A DNA stretch of 64,000 bases, from NCBI RefSeq assembly GCF_049943955.1, contig NZ_JBNFTW010000009.1:136187-200186 (forward strand), read 5' to 3'. This DNA is from Desulfosporosinus sp049943955 (GTDB taxonomy: Bacteria; Bacillota; Desulfitobacteriia; Desulfitobacteriales; Desulfitobacteriaceae). Shown here one piece after another: positions 1 to 7,389 of this stretch (positions are counted from its first letter, which is position 1; each line of letters begins with the position of its first letter). The translations under genes and the position numbers were made by a program. The notes under the pieces are model-generated. The model ran no database searches. It was not told where the DNA came from and worked only from the letters and a program-made list of their open reading frames with translations.

Positions 1-395
1 TTGGCAGCTTTAGGACCAATAGTCACCTTCATATTCATTGAAGTATTCTCAGGCAGTGACAACCGTGTCATAACGTTGGGAGCAAACATGAGATTATCAA
101 ATCCGGGAAAATGCTTTGGCGAACCAAGAGGTCTAGTAATTATCTTACCCTGCTGGGCGCGAAACCCTATTTCCAGAATGTTAAGTACAGATATTCGTTT
201 TCCGGCCGGCCAAACTTCCATAAGGTTCTGAGTATACTTATCTGAAAGAAGCCTGTCCATTAAAGAGCTGATCTCTTTCCCTACCAGGTAACGGGTGATT
301 GGTTTAAGGATCACGATGAGGACTAAAGACAACTGCAAGACTAACAAGAGAATTAGTAAAAAGAGCCAAAAAGAACTTGTTATTATGATTTGCAT
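1..395 (-). CDS. FMN-binding glutamate synthase family protein, N-terminal part
   Basis: The first 131 codons are visible; the gene runs off the left edge of the window. The product starts with one hydrophobic segment (about residues 8-30) and continues with the conserved block RPLGSPKHFPGFDNLMF, which I recognise from the single-chain relatives of the glutamate synthase large-subunit FMN domain. The complete family is about 500 residues long and binds FMN and an iron-sulfur cluster; its physiological substrate is poorly known. The ATG is preceded by a GGGG stretch about 8 bases upstream. It lies 25 bp downstream of norB on the same strand, so it may be co-transcribed with norCB. The family call is from the motif; the role next to NO reductase is inference. 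Confidence 0.8.
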   Translation of the reverse strand, partial: MQIIITSSFWLFLLILLLVLQLSLVLIVILKPITRYLVGKEISSLMDRLLSDKYTQNLMEVWPAGKRISVLNILEIGFRAQQGKIITRPLGSPKHFPGFDNLMFAPNVMTRLSLPENTSMNMKVTIGPKAA

Positions 396-420
396 AATAA
401 GACCCCATTTTAAAGTTAGG

Positions 421-1803
421 TTAATGAGATGTTTGTTTCCATGTTTTATAAATAAGCCAGAACAGGAAAAGATCTCCGAGAGCGAAAATAGTTCCCCCGA
501 AGGCCCTTATAAACAAATAGAGATTCAACTGCAGCCGCACTTGTTCAAAATCCATACCCAAATATCGCCACAGGTAAGTCTCTTTGAGGCCAGCGGTTAA
601 TAAAGCCGAAGCCATACTCAGCAAACCAACATTTAGCAAGATGACCGCTAAAACGCCGCTTTTGTACCCTTTAAGGGTTGGCTCACTTCCGCGGCTAAGG
701 ATGTAATAACACCCTGCTAAAACGACAAAACCAAGGCTGCCGAATAACGCCAAGTGGGCATGACCGGAGGTAACATAAGTCCCGTGCATATATAGGTTTA
801 TCCAAGGTATGCTTATTAAGAGACCCAAGAGAGATGCACCCGTAATATGATAAAAAAGGCTGCTAAGCACCAGCCATAGTGTCAGCTTTTCTCGACGGCT
901 CCTAATCTTTTTGGATTTTAATCCTGTGTAGGTCATATGGGCTAATAGTCCCACAGGTATGACTTCTACAATACTGACCAAGAAGCCTATGGCTAACCAA
1001 GCGGCGGGAAAGCCAATCCAATAATAATGATGACCGGTTCCGTACAAACCCCCAATAACAGCTAAAGAAGCTTCAAGATAGAGCCACTTCTCTATTTTAG
1101 CGCGATCAGCCAGTCCAGAAACAACATAAAAGGTTGCAATAAAGCCGGCAGAAGTAAGTTCGAAGGCCATTTCTTCCCATAAGTGGACAACCCAGAACTT
1201 CGTTGCCTCATCTGCAATAGGATTACTATAAAAAATAGTATTCGGCAGCAATAAGAGCAGCAGAAAGATTATCCCTACGGTCATAATTGCGGCCGCCGGC
1301 GTGATATTATTTTTGACCATGAATAACGTTCGAAGAAGATTGTAGGTAGCAAAAGCTAAGGAAATACAAATCCCCATATACAGGACGGGCAATCCCTCCA
1401 GGAATTCCCGGCCATTTCCAATTTTAAAGGACAAACTTGTAAAAATAGCCAAACTGAATAGAACAACAATCCAGTACTGCCAGCGAGCCAGCGGGGGAGA
1501 ATAGATCTCCCGATCAAGCTCTGCTGTAATGAAATAGTAGACCATTCCCATAGTACCAATGAGTGGCCAAAGATCAGCCAGCCCTAAATGGATTGCCCTG
1601 CCGAACTCAAAAGGAATCGGAGAGGGTAAATCAGGTATCACCAGATCTATGGCTCCGGCCACAGCCACTACACTTTGCAGGGCAAATAACGTTACTGCCG
1701 TAAAACAATATCTGCGGCTTATTTTTTGGGCTAAAAACTGCTGTTTTCGAACCACAGGTTTTTGCGTTTTTCCTAGGAAAGGTAAAAAACTAAGCAATTT
1801 CAT
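421..1803 (-). CDS. norB: Nitric oxide reductase subunit B (heme-copper oxidase family)
   Basis: The 460-residue integral membrane protein has about 12 hydrophobic segments. It carries the family histidine motifs HLWEE, GTGHHYYW and HGTYVTSGHAHLALFG, which in cNOR ligate the hemes and the non-heme iron. NorB reduces two NO to N2O using electrons from cytochrome c NorC. I chose the ATG at 1803 (MKLLSFLP) over an upstream in-frame GTG because it overlaps the norC stop codon as ATGA, a classic translational coupling. The length matches family members. In an anaerobe the enzyme probably detoxifies NO or takes part in denitrification-type respiration; that role is inference. Confidence 0.93.
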   Translation of the reverse strand: MKLLSFLPFLGKTQKPVVRKQQFLAQKISRRYCFTAVTLFALQSVVAVAGAIDLVIPDLPSPIPFEFGRAIHLGLADLWPLIGTMGMVYYFITAELDREIYSPPLARWQYWIVVLFSLAIFTSLSFKIGNGREFLEGLPVLYMGICISLAFATYNLLRTLFMVKNNITPAAAIMTVGIIFLLLLLLPNTIFYSNPIADEATKFWVVHLWEEMAFELTSAGFIATFYVVSGLADRAKIEKWLYLEASLAVIGGLYGTGHHYYWIGFPAAWLAIGFLVSIVEVIPVGLLAHMTYTGLKSKKIRSRREKLTLWLVLSSLFYHITGASLLGLLISIPWINLYMHGTYVTSGHAHLALFGSLGFVVLAGCYYILSRGSEPTLKGYKSGVLAVILLNVGLLSMASALLTAGLKETYLWRYLGMDFEQVRLQLNLYLFIRAFGGTIFALGDLFLFWLIYKTWKQTSH

Positions 1804-2189
1804 GATTCTTTTCCCGCCTTCTCTTGCTGAGGCGGCCACCCTAATGTTGGTATGGTACTGATGAACTCCAGATAATGCACCAGGTTTTGCGCGTCTTTTT
1901 TAGCGAGGCCCGGATGATGAGTGTATTTATTCGGAGGAACCACCGGCGGCTTTATAAGATAGTTAACGATTTGGGACGGAGTCTCCTTCCGTGTGATATT
2001 AGTTAAGTCTTCTCCTACATATCCCCCATTGCCGAATAAGGTATGACAGCTTATACAGTTATTTTTTTGCCAGACAAGTTTCCCCTCCACAGCCTGTTCC
2101 GGCATTGGAGAAGGTAGGCGAGATGATATCAGGATAATACCTACGAATAAGGCAAAGGATGAGCTGCTGAGTAACAAAAAAGTTCGCAT
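1800..2189 (-). CDS. norC: Nitric oxide reductase subunit C (membrane-anchored cytochrome c)
   Basis: The protein has 129 residues, with an uncleaved signal anchor of about 20 hydrophobic residues at the N terminus. It has one heme c site, CISCH, followed by the NorC-typical GNGGYVGEDLTNI segment and HHPGL with a probable Met or other axial ligand further on. It passes electrons to NorB. The start at 2189 (MRTFLLLSS) is preferred because an AAGGGA ribosome site sits about 11 bases upstream; a longer reading from 2270 lacks a ribosome site and would put charged residues before the anchor. Its stop overlaps the norB start. Confidence 0.9.
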   Translation of the reverse strand: MRTFLLLSSSSFALFVGIILISSRLPSPMPEQAVEGKLVWQKNNCISCHTLFGNGGYVGEDLTNITRKETPSQIVNYLIKPPVVPPNKYTHHPGLAKKDAQNLVHYLEFISTIPTLGWPPQQEKAGKES

Positions 2190-2434
2190 TTTCAAAGATT
2201 TTCCCTTCCAATTCTGTCCATTATGATTTATGGTAGTGTTAACCTTTGTTGCAAAAGTATACAAATCCAAACTAACACTCTAGTATTAATATACTTGAAT
2301 TGAATACTGGGAAACGGCTGCCGTAATCACGCCAAGACATAAAGCTTCAATTAAGGGTTAAAAATATTAGAAACTTTGTTTTAAATAATGCTTCTTAATC
2401 TTATTTTTAAATAAAATTGCAAAGGAGCCACTCT

Positions 2435-3610
2435 ATGAAACCGTTATTTGCTGAAAGAATGTCCCTGTTAGGTACAGAAACTGCCTTTGAAGTTTTGGCA
2501 AAAGCCAAAGCTCTGGAAGCCCAAGGAAAGGATATCGTTCATTTAGAAATCGGCGAACCGGATTTTGATACACCCAAAAATATTATTGATGCTGCTTGCT
2601 TTGCTCTCACAAACGGGTACACCCACTATACGCCTGCACCAGGTATTCCCGAAGTCAGAGAAACCATTGCCGAGTATATTCGCAGTCATAAACACGTCGA
2701 CACATCACTGGAAAACATCGTCATAGTTCCAGGAGGAAAACCAATTATGTTTTTTTCCATTCTGGCAACTGTGAATCCCGGTGACGAAGTTATTTATCCT
2801 AACCCCGGCTTTCCCATTTATGAATCAGTTATCCGCTTTGTTGGCGGCAAGCCGGTCCCCATACCCCTGCGGGAAGAAAATCAATTTCGCCTGGACGTAA
2901 ACGAACTGGCTCAGCTGATTACCCCTAAGACTAAAATGCTCATTATTAATTCTCCCGGCAATCCTACAGGCGGAGTACTCACTAATGAGGATATCAAAGC
3001 CATTGCCGACTTAGTAAGAGGTCAAGAAATCCTTGTCCTTTCCGACGAGATTTATGACCGAATCGTTTATGGAAATACACAACCCCTTTCCATTGCTTCA
3101 TTACCCGGTATGCTGGATTGGACAATCATTCTCGACGGATTTTCCAAGACCTATGCCATGACAGGCTGGCGGTTAGGTTATGGAGTAATGCCTGCGGAGA
3201 TTGCGGATCGGATTTCTCAGTTAATGGTTAATTCAAATTCCTGTACCTCGGCTTTTACTCAAATGGCCGGCAAGGAGGCTCTCACTGGACCGCAAACAGA
3301 TGTCGACAGAATGGTTGCCGAATTCAAACGACGCCGCGACCTTATGGTCAACGGCTTAAATTCAATCCCAGGAGTTAGCTGTCTCTTACCAGAAGGTTCC
3401 TTCTATGTTTTCCCTAACTTCAAATCCTTTAACAGAAACAGTAAGGAAATTGCCGACTATCTCTTGAACGATGCCGGCGTTGCCTGTCTGGGAGGTACCT
3501 CATTTGGCTCTTATGGAGAAGGTTATCTCCGTTTCTCCTATGCAAATTCCGTAGAGAATATCCAAAAGGCTTTAGAGCGAATCGAAACTGCTTTAGGCAA
3601 ATTAAAATAA
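2435..3610 (+). CDS. Pyridoxal-phosphate-dependent aminotransferase, class I/II
   Basis: The 391-residue protein is of fold-type I. It shows the substrate/cofactor motifs HLEIGEPDFDTP near residue 35, NSPGNPTGG near 175, the Asp/Tyr pair LSDEIYDRIVYG near 205, and the Schiff-base lysine in FSKTYAMTGWRLGYG near 240. It resembles aspartate/alanine-type aminotransferases that make or break amino acids with 2-oxoglutarate; the precise substrate cannot be read from sequence. The ATG at 2435 is chosen over an in-frame TTG at 2417 because AAAGGAG lies 8 bases upstream. It is divergent from norCB and shares a 245-bp AT-rich intergenic region with it. Confidence 0.88.
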   Translation: MKPLFAERMSLLGTETAFEVLAKAKALEAQGKDIVHLEIGEPDFDTPKNIIDAACFALTNGYTHYTPAPGIPEVRETIAEYIRSHKHVDTSLENIVIVPGGKPIMFFSILATVNPGDEVIYPNPGFPIYESVIRFVGGKPVPIPLREENQFRLDVNELAQLITPKTKMLIINSPGNPTGGVLTNEDIKAIADLVRGQEILVLSDEIYDRIVYGNTQPLSIASLPGMLDWTIILDGFSKTYAMTGWRLGYGVMPAEIADRISQLMVNSNSCTSAFTQMAGKEALTGPQTDVDRMVAEFKRRRDLMVNGLNSIPGVSCLLPEGSFYVFPNFKSFNRNSKEIADYLLNDAGVACLGGTSFGSYGEGYLRFSYANSVENIQKALERIETALGKLK

Positions 3611-3933
3611 GATTGTCGGATAAGGGCCATCCCCCTAAGAAAAAACAGCTCTCTGTGAACAAGGCTGGAAGCGTTAGCTTCCAGCTATAGTTTCTTTAGT
3701 ACATTTTGTCCATTCGTAAGACTCCCCCAAGAATCTCTAAAATTTTTATCCTACATTTAGTGGAGGAAACCGTCATTTTAGTGTAAAATTTAGTTACCTA
3801 TATCATAACAACTCTAAATGATACTAGATTAATCTAGTTCAAATTCATACCTAATTTCAATTTCTAGCAAAATCGAAGTTTATTTCACTTTACAGCAAAG
3901 AGATCGGCTTACTTAAGAAAGGGAGAAGAGTTC
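3611..3933. other. Intergenic region between two aminotransferase genes
   Basis: This stretch of 323 bases holds no convincing reading frame. Just after the first aminotransferase is a hairpin terminator (listed separately). A perfect 16-bp palindrome, ACTAGATTAATCTAGT, sits at 3823-3838, about 95 bases ahead of the next start codon, and could be an operator for it. A 14-base piece at 3713-3726 matches the flank of the dispersed hairpin repeat found near 18020; this may be chance. Confidence 0.5.
3664..3685 (+). terminator. Rho-independent terminator after the first aminotransferase
   Basis: A perfect 9-bp stem GCTGGAAGC/GCTTCCAGC with a GTTA loop is followed by a T-rich stretch (TATAGTTTCTTTA). 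It begins 53 bases past the stop codon. Confidence 0.65.
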
Positions 3934-5232
3934 ATGAATGAAATTGCTCAAGAGTTAAATGACCGCATAAAAAAGGAAAATCCTCATGTCTACGAATTAC
4001 TGTCTGACCTTGGGAGGAATATGTATTATCCTAAAGGGATTTTAACTCAGACTGCGGAAGCGAAGCAGAAGGCCCATCGATTTGATGCCACCATAGGGAT
4101 TGCAACGGAAGGAAATCAACCGATGTTCCTGCCCGTAATTCATAACACATTATCTGAGTATGATCCTAAGAATCTGTATCCTTATGCACCTCCTGCAGGC
4201 AAACCTGAACTGAGGCAGGTTTGGCGGAAGAAAATGCTTCATGAAAACCCTTCCTTAAAGGATAAATCCTTCAGCAATCCCATTGTTACAAATGCTCTGA
4301 CCCATGGTTTAAGCATTGTTGCCGATCTTTTCATGAATGAAAATGATCCTTTAGTTTTACCGGAAAAATTATGGGGTAATTACAATCTCATTTTCGGAGT
4401 TCGTCGAGGAGCAAAAAATGTTACCTTTCCTTTTTATAACGAGCAGGGAGCGTTTAATGTTCAAGGTTTGAAAAAAGCTTTACTTTCTAAAAAGGAACAC
4501 GGAAAAGCTGTCGTACTGCTTAACTTTCCCAATAACCCTACGGGGTATACTCCAAGTGAAGAAGAGGCAACGAACATCATCGAAGTACTGAAAGAAGTTG
4601 CCCAGGAAGGTATGAACTTAGTTGTTCTTACTGATGATGCCTATTTTGGGTTATTTTACGAGGACTCCATCAAAGAATCCTTATTTGCCCGGATTGCCAA
4701 CATCCATCCCAGAATACTGGCAATCAAAGTTGACGGAGCTACAAAAGAAGATTTTGTCTGGGGCTTTCGGGTTGGGTTTATTACCTTTGCCAGCGAGTCT
4801 CCGGCAGTTCTGGATGCCTTAGAAAACAAGGCCTTGGGAAGTATTCGGGGAGCAATTTCCAGTGCATCTCATCCCGCTCAATCCTTTATTTTAAATGCCC
4901 TTCAGTCATCTGAATTTCAAGTCCAGAGAAATCAAAAAGTTGAACTTTTAAAACGTCGTGCCACTAAAGTCAAAGAAATCCTTAGTCAAGGAAGTTATAA
5001 CGACGCCTGGGATTATTATCCTTTTAATTCTGGCTACTTTATGTGTATGAAACTGAAACATGGCGTGAACGCCGAAGCTTTGCGCCTTCATCTCCTCGAT
5101 CATTATGGCATAGGCGTTATTTCCCTGGGAGAGAGCGATGTGCGCGTTGCCTTCTCTTGTGTTGAAGTACAAGACCTTAAACAACTTTTTGACCTTATCT
5201 ATCAAGGATTTCAAGATTTAAAGGGACAATGA
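3934..5232 (+). CDS. Pyridoxal-phosphate-dependent aminotransferase (second, divergent type)
   Basis: The 432-residue protein is related to class I/II aminotransferases but distinct from its neighbour. Visible motifs are NFPNNPTGYTP near residue 205, the LTDDAYFGLFYE cofactor-pocket segment near 230 and a lysine in VDGATKEDFVWGFRVGF near 270, the expected Schiff-base position. The substrate is unknown. The ATG is preceded by AAGGGAG at a good distance. The upstream region carries a palindrome (3823-3838), and a hairpin lies downstream. It is not close enough to the first aminotransferase to be one operon, since a terminator separates them. Confidence 0.8.
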   Translation: MNEIAQELNDRIKKENPHVYELLSDLGRNMYYPKGILTQTAEAKQKAHRFDATIGIATEGNQPMFLPVIHNTLSEYDPKNLYPYAPPAGKPELRQVWRKKMLHENPSLKDKSFSNPIVTNALTHGLSIVADLFMNENDPLVLPEKLWGNYNLIFGVRRGAKNVTFPFYNEQGAFNVQGLKKALLSKKEHGKAVVLLNFPNNPTGYTPSEEEATNIIEVLKEVAQEGMNLVVLTDDAYFGLFYEDSIKESLFARIANIHPRILAIKVDGATKEDFVWGFRVGFITFASESPAVLDALENKALGSIRGAISSASHPAQSFILNALQSSEFQVQRNQKVELLKRRATKVKEILSQGSYNDAWDYYPFNSGYFMCMKLKHGVNAEALRLHLLDHYGIGVISLGESDVRVAFSCVEVQDLKQLFDLIYQGFQDLKGQ

Positions 5233-5313
5233 AATCTACATTTCATTTAGATCATAACTACTTACTTGACCAGTTTAACCAAATTCAAACAAGTTTTTAG
5301 CCAAGACAGAAAG

Positions 5314-5360
5314 CTCCGCACCATCTTTCTATAACCTAAGTGATGCGGAGTTGTTGTTTT
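5314..5360 (+). terminator. Probable terminator after the second aminotransferase
   Basis: Complementary arms CTCCGCA (5314-5320) and TGCGGAG (5344-5350) enclose a 23-base loop. They are followed by TTGTTGTTTT. The loop is long, so this is a weaker call. Confidence 0.45.
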
Positions 5361-5420
5361 GCCCAAAAGAGTGACGTCATAGCATAGAGATGAAGGTCAG
5401 GCAGGTATTACCCGGAGAAA

Positions 5421-5456
5421 AGAAGAGAGAACGCTATAATTTGGGTTCTCTCTTCT
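5421..5456 (-). terminator. Terminator of the repeat-protein gene, possibly bidirectional
   Basis: A perfect 12-bp inverted repeat (AGAAGAGAGAAC and its complement) has a 12-base loop. On the minus strand the stem is followed by TTTCTCC. It lies 75 bases past the stop codon of the secreted repeat protein and between convergent genes. Confidence 0.6.
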
Positions 5457-5530
5457 TCTCATGATGCCACATGTATGAGTCGCCAACTCAATGCTATTGG
5501 AAACATATACCACGAGAGCATTTCATAATA

Positions 5531-6574
5531 TTACTTGTTAAAGATAGCATCTTCCTGTGCTTGAGTAATGGTTCCGTTTGTGACGAGAGCATCTATAGCA
5601 GTCTTAATTCCGTTGGAAGATCCTCCCTTAAACTCGCCTTTGGATACTCTTGCCTGCACTGCAGAGGTAACCGCGCTTTCAACAGCGGTTTCTTCATCTG
5701 AGGTTATAGTCCCAGATGTTACAAGGCTGTCTAGAGTAGTTTTAAACAGGTCGGAAGTTCCTTGCTTAAATTCACCTTTCGTAACACCCGTTTTAATCGC
5801 TGCGGTAACCGCATTTTCTATCGCTGTTTCTTGATCCGAAGTTATGGTTCCGGCCGTTACAAGGCTATCAAGGGCGGTTTTGAAGCCATTACTCTGGCCT
5901 TTCTTAAACTCACCTTGGGACCCATTTGTCTTCACTGCGGCAGTTACTGCATTTTCTATCGCAGTCTCTTGATCTGTAGTTATAGTCCCAGCCGTTACAA
6001 GACCATCCAGAACGGTTTTAAAGCCATCGCTCAAGTCCTTTTTAAATTCACCTTGAGACACACTGGCCTTTACTGCGGCGGTAACTGCATTTTCTATCGC
6101 TGTTTCTTGATCTGACGTTATTGTCCCGGCTGTTACAAGACCATCAAGGGCGGTTTTGAAGCCATTACTCTGGCCTTTCTTAAACTCACCTTGGGACCCA
6201 TTTGTCTTCACTGCGGCAGTTACTGCATTTTCTATCGCAGTCTTTTGATCTGTAGTTATAGTCCCAGCCGTTACAAGACCATCCAGAACGGTTTTAAAGC
6301 CATCGCTCAAGTCCTTTTTAAATTCACCTTGAGACACACTGGCCTTTACTGCGGCGGTAACTGCATTTTCTATCGCTGTTTCTTGATCTGACGTTATTGT
6401 CCCGGCTGTTACAAGACCATCAAGAGCGGTCTTAAAGACATTAGTCCGACCTTTCTGAAGCCCACTACTGGATTCATTTGTTTTCACGACGGCACTTACC
6501 GCATTTTGAATGGCATCTTCTTGAGACTGCGTCAGCGTACCTGAGGATACCAAACCAACCAAATGACTTTGGAA
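5531..6574 (-). repeat. 138-bp coding tandem repeats with a recent 276-bp duplication
   Basis: In coding order the units are 6574-6437, 6436-6299, 6298-6161, 6160-6023, 6022-5885, 5884-5747, 5746-5609 and a partial 5608-5531. Units two and three together are almost identical in DNA to units four and five, while the outer units have diverged. This points to recent tandem duplication of a two-unit block inside an older array. Confidence 0.9.
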
Positions 6575-6715
6575 CCCACCTCTTGCTGCACGCATAGAAT
6601 TCTGAGCATGTACGGAACTGTAGCTTGGCGTGGCTGCATAAACAGCTGTTGCTGAAAGAAGAGTGGTAATAGCCGTAGCTATTACAATAGTTTTTGTTTT
6701 TGTAGATTTCATCAT
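5531..6715 (-). CDS. Secreted protein built of tandem 46-residue repeats
   Basis: This exported protein of about 394 residues has a Sec-type signal peptide (KSTKTK, then a hydrophobic stretch ending AVYA). The rest consists of seven full repeats and one partial repeat of 46 residues. Each repeat has the form FKTALDGLVTAGTITSDQ followed by ETAIENAVTAAVK and a variable GEFKK linker. Each repeat reads as two short helices joined by a GTIT turn, somewhat like DUF2680-type surface proteins; I do not recognise a defined function. Start choice is uncertain: GGAGG lies 15 bases before the ATG at 6715 but only 3 before an in-frame TTG at 6727. Upstream is an 11-bp-periodic operator shared with the RCC1 surface protein gene. 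Confidence 0.8.
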   Translation of the reverse strand: MMKSTKTKTIVIATAITTLLSATAVYAATPSYSSVHAQNSMRAARGGFQSHLVGLVSSGTLTQSQEDAIQNAVSAVVKTNESSSGLQKGRTNVFKTALDGLVTAGTITSDQETAIENAVTAAVKASVSQGEFKKDLSDGFKTVLDGLVTAGTITTDQKTAIENAVTAAVKTNGSQGEFKKGQSNGFKTALDGLVTAGTITSDQETAIENAVTAAVKASVSQGEFKKDLSDGFKTVLDGLVTAGTITTDQETAIENAVTAAVKTNGSQGEFKKGQSNGFKTALDSLVTAGTITSDQETAIENAVTAAIKTGVTKGEFKQGTSDLFKTTLDSLVTSGTITSDEETAVESAVTSAVQARVSKGEFKGGSSNGIKTAIDALVTNGTITQAQEDAIFNK

Positions 6716-6829
6716 AGCAGGAACCAAACACCTCCATATGTTTTTACAATAACCCTGATCTTCAAAGTGAAAATAGGTTATCGCCTGCTATTAATTTACT
6801 ACTTTTTAACGTCTAAGGTATGTGTTTCC

Positions 6830-6857
6830 TATGAACAAACTGTGGAAGATTTATGAA
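6830..6857 (-). promoter_or_regulatory. Three-hexamer operator, 11-bp period (PhoP/OmpR-like)
   Basis: On the minus strand the order is TTCATA, TCCACA, TTCATA, each start spaced 11 bp (plus-strand starts 6852, 6841, 6830). Direct hexamers at 11-bp spacing are the hallmark of PhoB/PhoP/OmpR-family response-regulator sites. The same arrangement, with most spacer bases also conserved, lies ahead of the RCC1 gene at 55181-55208. The identity of the regulator is unknown. Confidence 0.55.
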
Positions 6858-6874
6858 AAAGTTGTCAGGATCGG

Positions 6875-6998
6875 TGGGAGTAGAGTTCATCCTTCAGCTC
6901 GATAGCATTTGTTATGGGCTAGGCGCTTTCGGCGAAAGTGTCCACATGGACACTTTCGTCATCGAAGCAACAATGTTCAGCTTTAGCTGAACGGGTTC
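6875..6998. repeat. Dispersed hairpin repeat A, copy 1
   Basis: This block of about 124 bp is closely similar to 18069-18192. It contains a perfect 11-bp stem with a 4-base loop (6933-6943/6948-6958) and a second palindrome, GTTCAGCTTTAGCTGAAC (6975-6992). It lies immediately after the stop codon of the selenoprotein gene and could act as its transcription terminator or mRNA 3' end. No coding potential was seen. Confidence 0.75.
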
Positions 6999-6999
6999 A

Positions 7000-7320
7000 C
7001 TAAAGTACCTTAGCTCCTTCTAATGTTAGCCAATTAAAGAACAACAGCTTTCTAAGTTTAATTTTGATACCTTGATGTCCTTGTGCAACCCCGATTCTTG
7101 AGGAATAATATATTTTTAGTGTCCCAATTTCTTGGAAATTAAAATTAAAAAGTTCGTTAGTTTCTGGTTCTCTCAGATAAATTTTCGGAACGTAACTACC
7201 TGTTACGTGCTCTGCCGAACAAGCTCAGCCACCCATTGACGGATTTAATTCCAAGCCAAGGACTACAGATGACGTTCTCTCCTGAAGATAGCGAAGTGCC
7301 TTTGAATCAACAGTTATCAA
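7000..7320 (-). CDS. Probable selenoprotein, CC/Se-motif small protein (in-frame UGA = Sec)
   Basis: The reading frame has 106 codons if the UGA at codon 32 (7225-7227) is read as selenocysteine. The start is TTG at 7320, with an excellent AAAGGAGG ribosome site 8 bases upstream. The sequence around the Sec codon is NPSMGG-U-ACSAEH, giving a U-x-C redox motif. It resembles the small HesB/IscA-like family annotated as CC/Se-motif (seleno)proteins, in which relatives carry Cys at the U position. A stem-loop with a GG-containing apical loop follows the UGA at the spacing of bacterial SECIS elements. Reading frame and codon use stay natural on both sides of the UGA. Function unknown, presumably thiol/selenol redox or metal chemistry. 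It lies downstream of the Sia operon. The alternative is a pseudogene with a nonsense mutation, but the SECIS argues against that. Confidence 0.75.
7184..7219 (-). promoter_or_regulatory. Candidate bacterial SECIS element
   Basis: It begins 5 bases after the UGA. The lower stem is TTCGG/CCGAA, and the upper stem is a perfect 7 bp (ACGTAAC/GTTACGT) closed by the loop AGGTA. The loop starts 23 bases after the UGA, within the range seen for bacterial SECIS. The G-G in the apical loop matches the SelB recognition feature known from E. coli fdhF. Confidence 0.7.
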
Positions 7321-7389
7321 GCTACTAACCTCCTTTGGAATCAAACTGCTTCGGTTCTTGCTTTACAAAAAACTGCCGCCTAAATTATC

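Noticed and set aside
295..600. Plus-strand frame of 101 codons opposite norB and the glutamate synthase-like gene
   Set aside because: It is antisense to two well-supported genes and has no ribosome site.
5531..6574. Regular repeats considered as a CRISPR array
   Set aside because: The 138-bp units are in frame, code for similar peptides and have no unique spacers.
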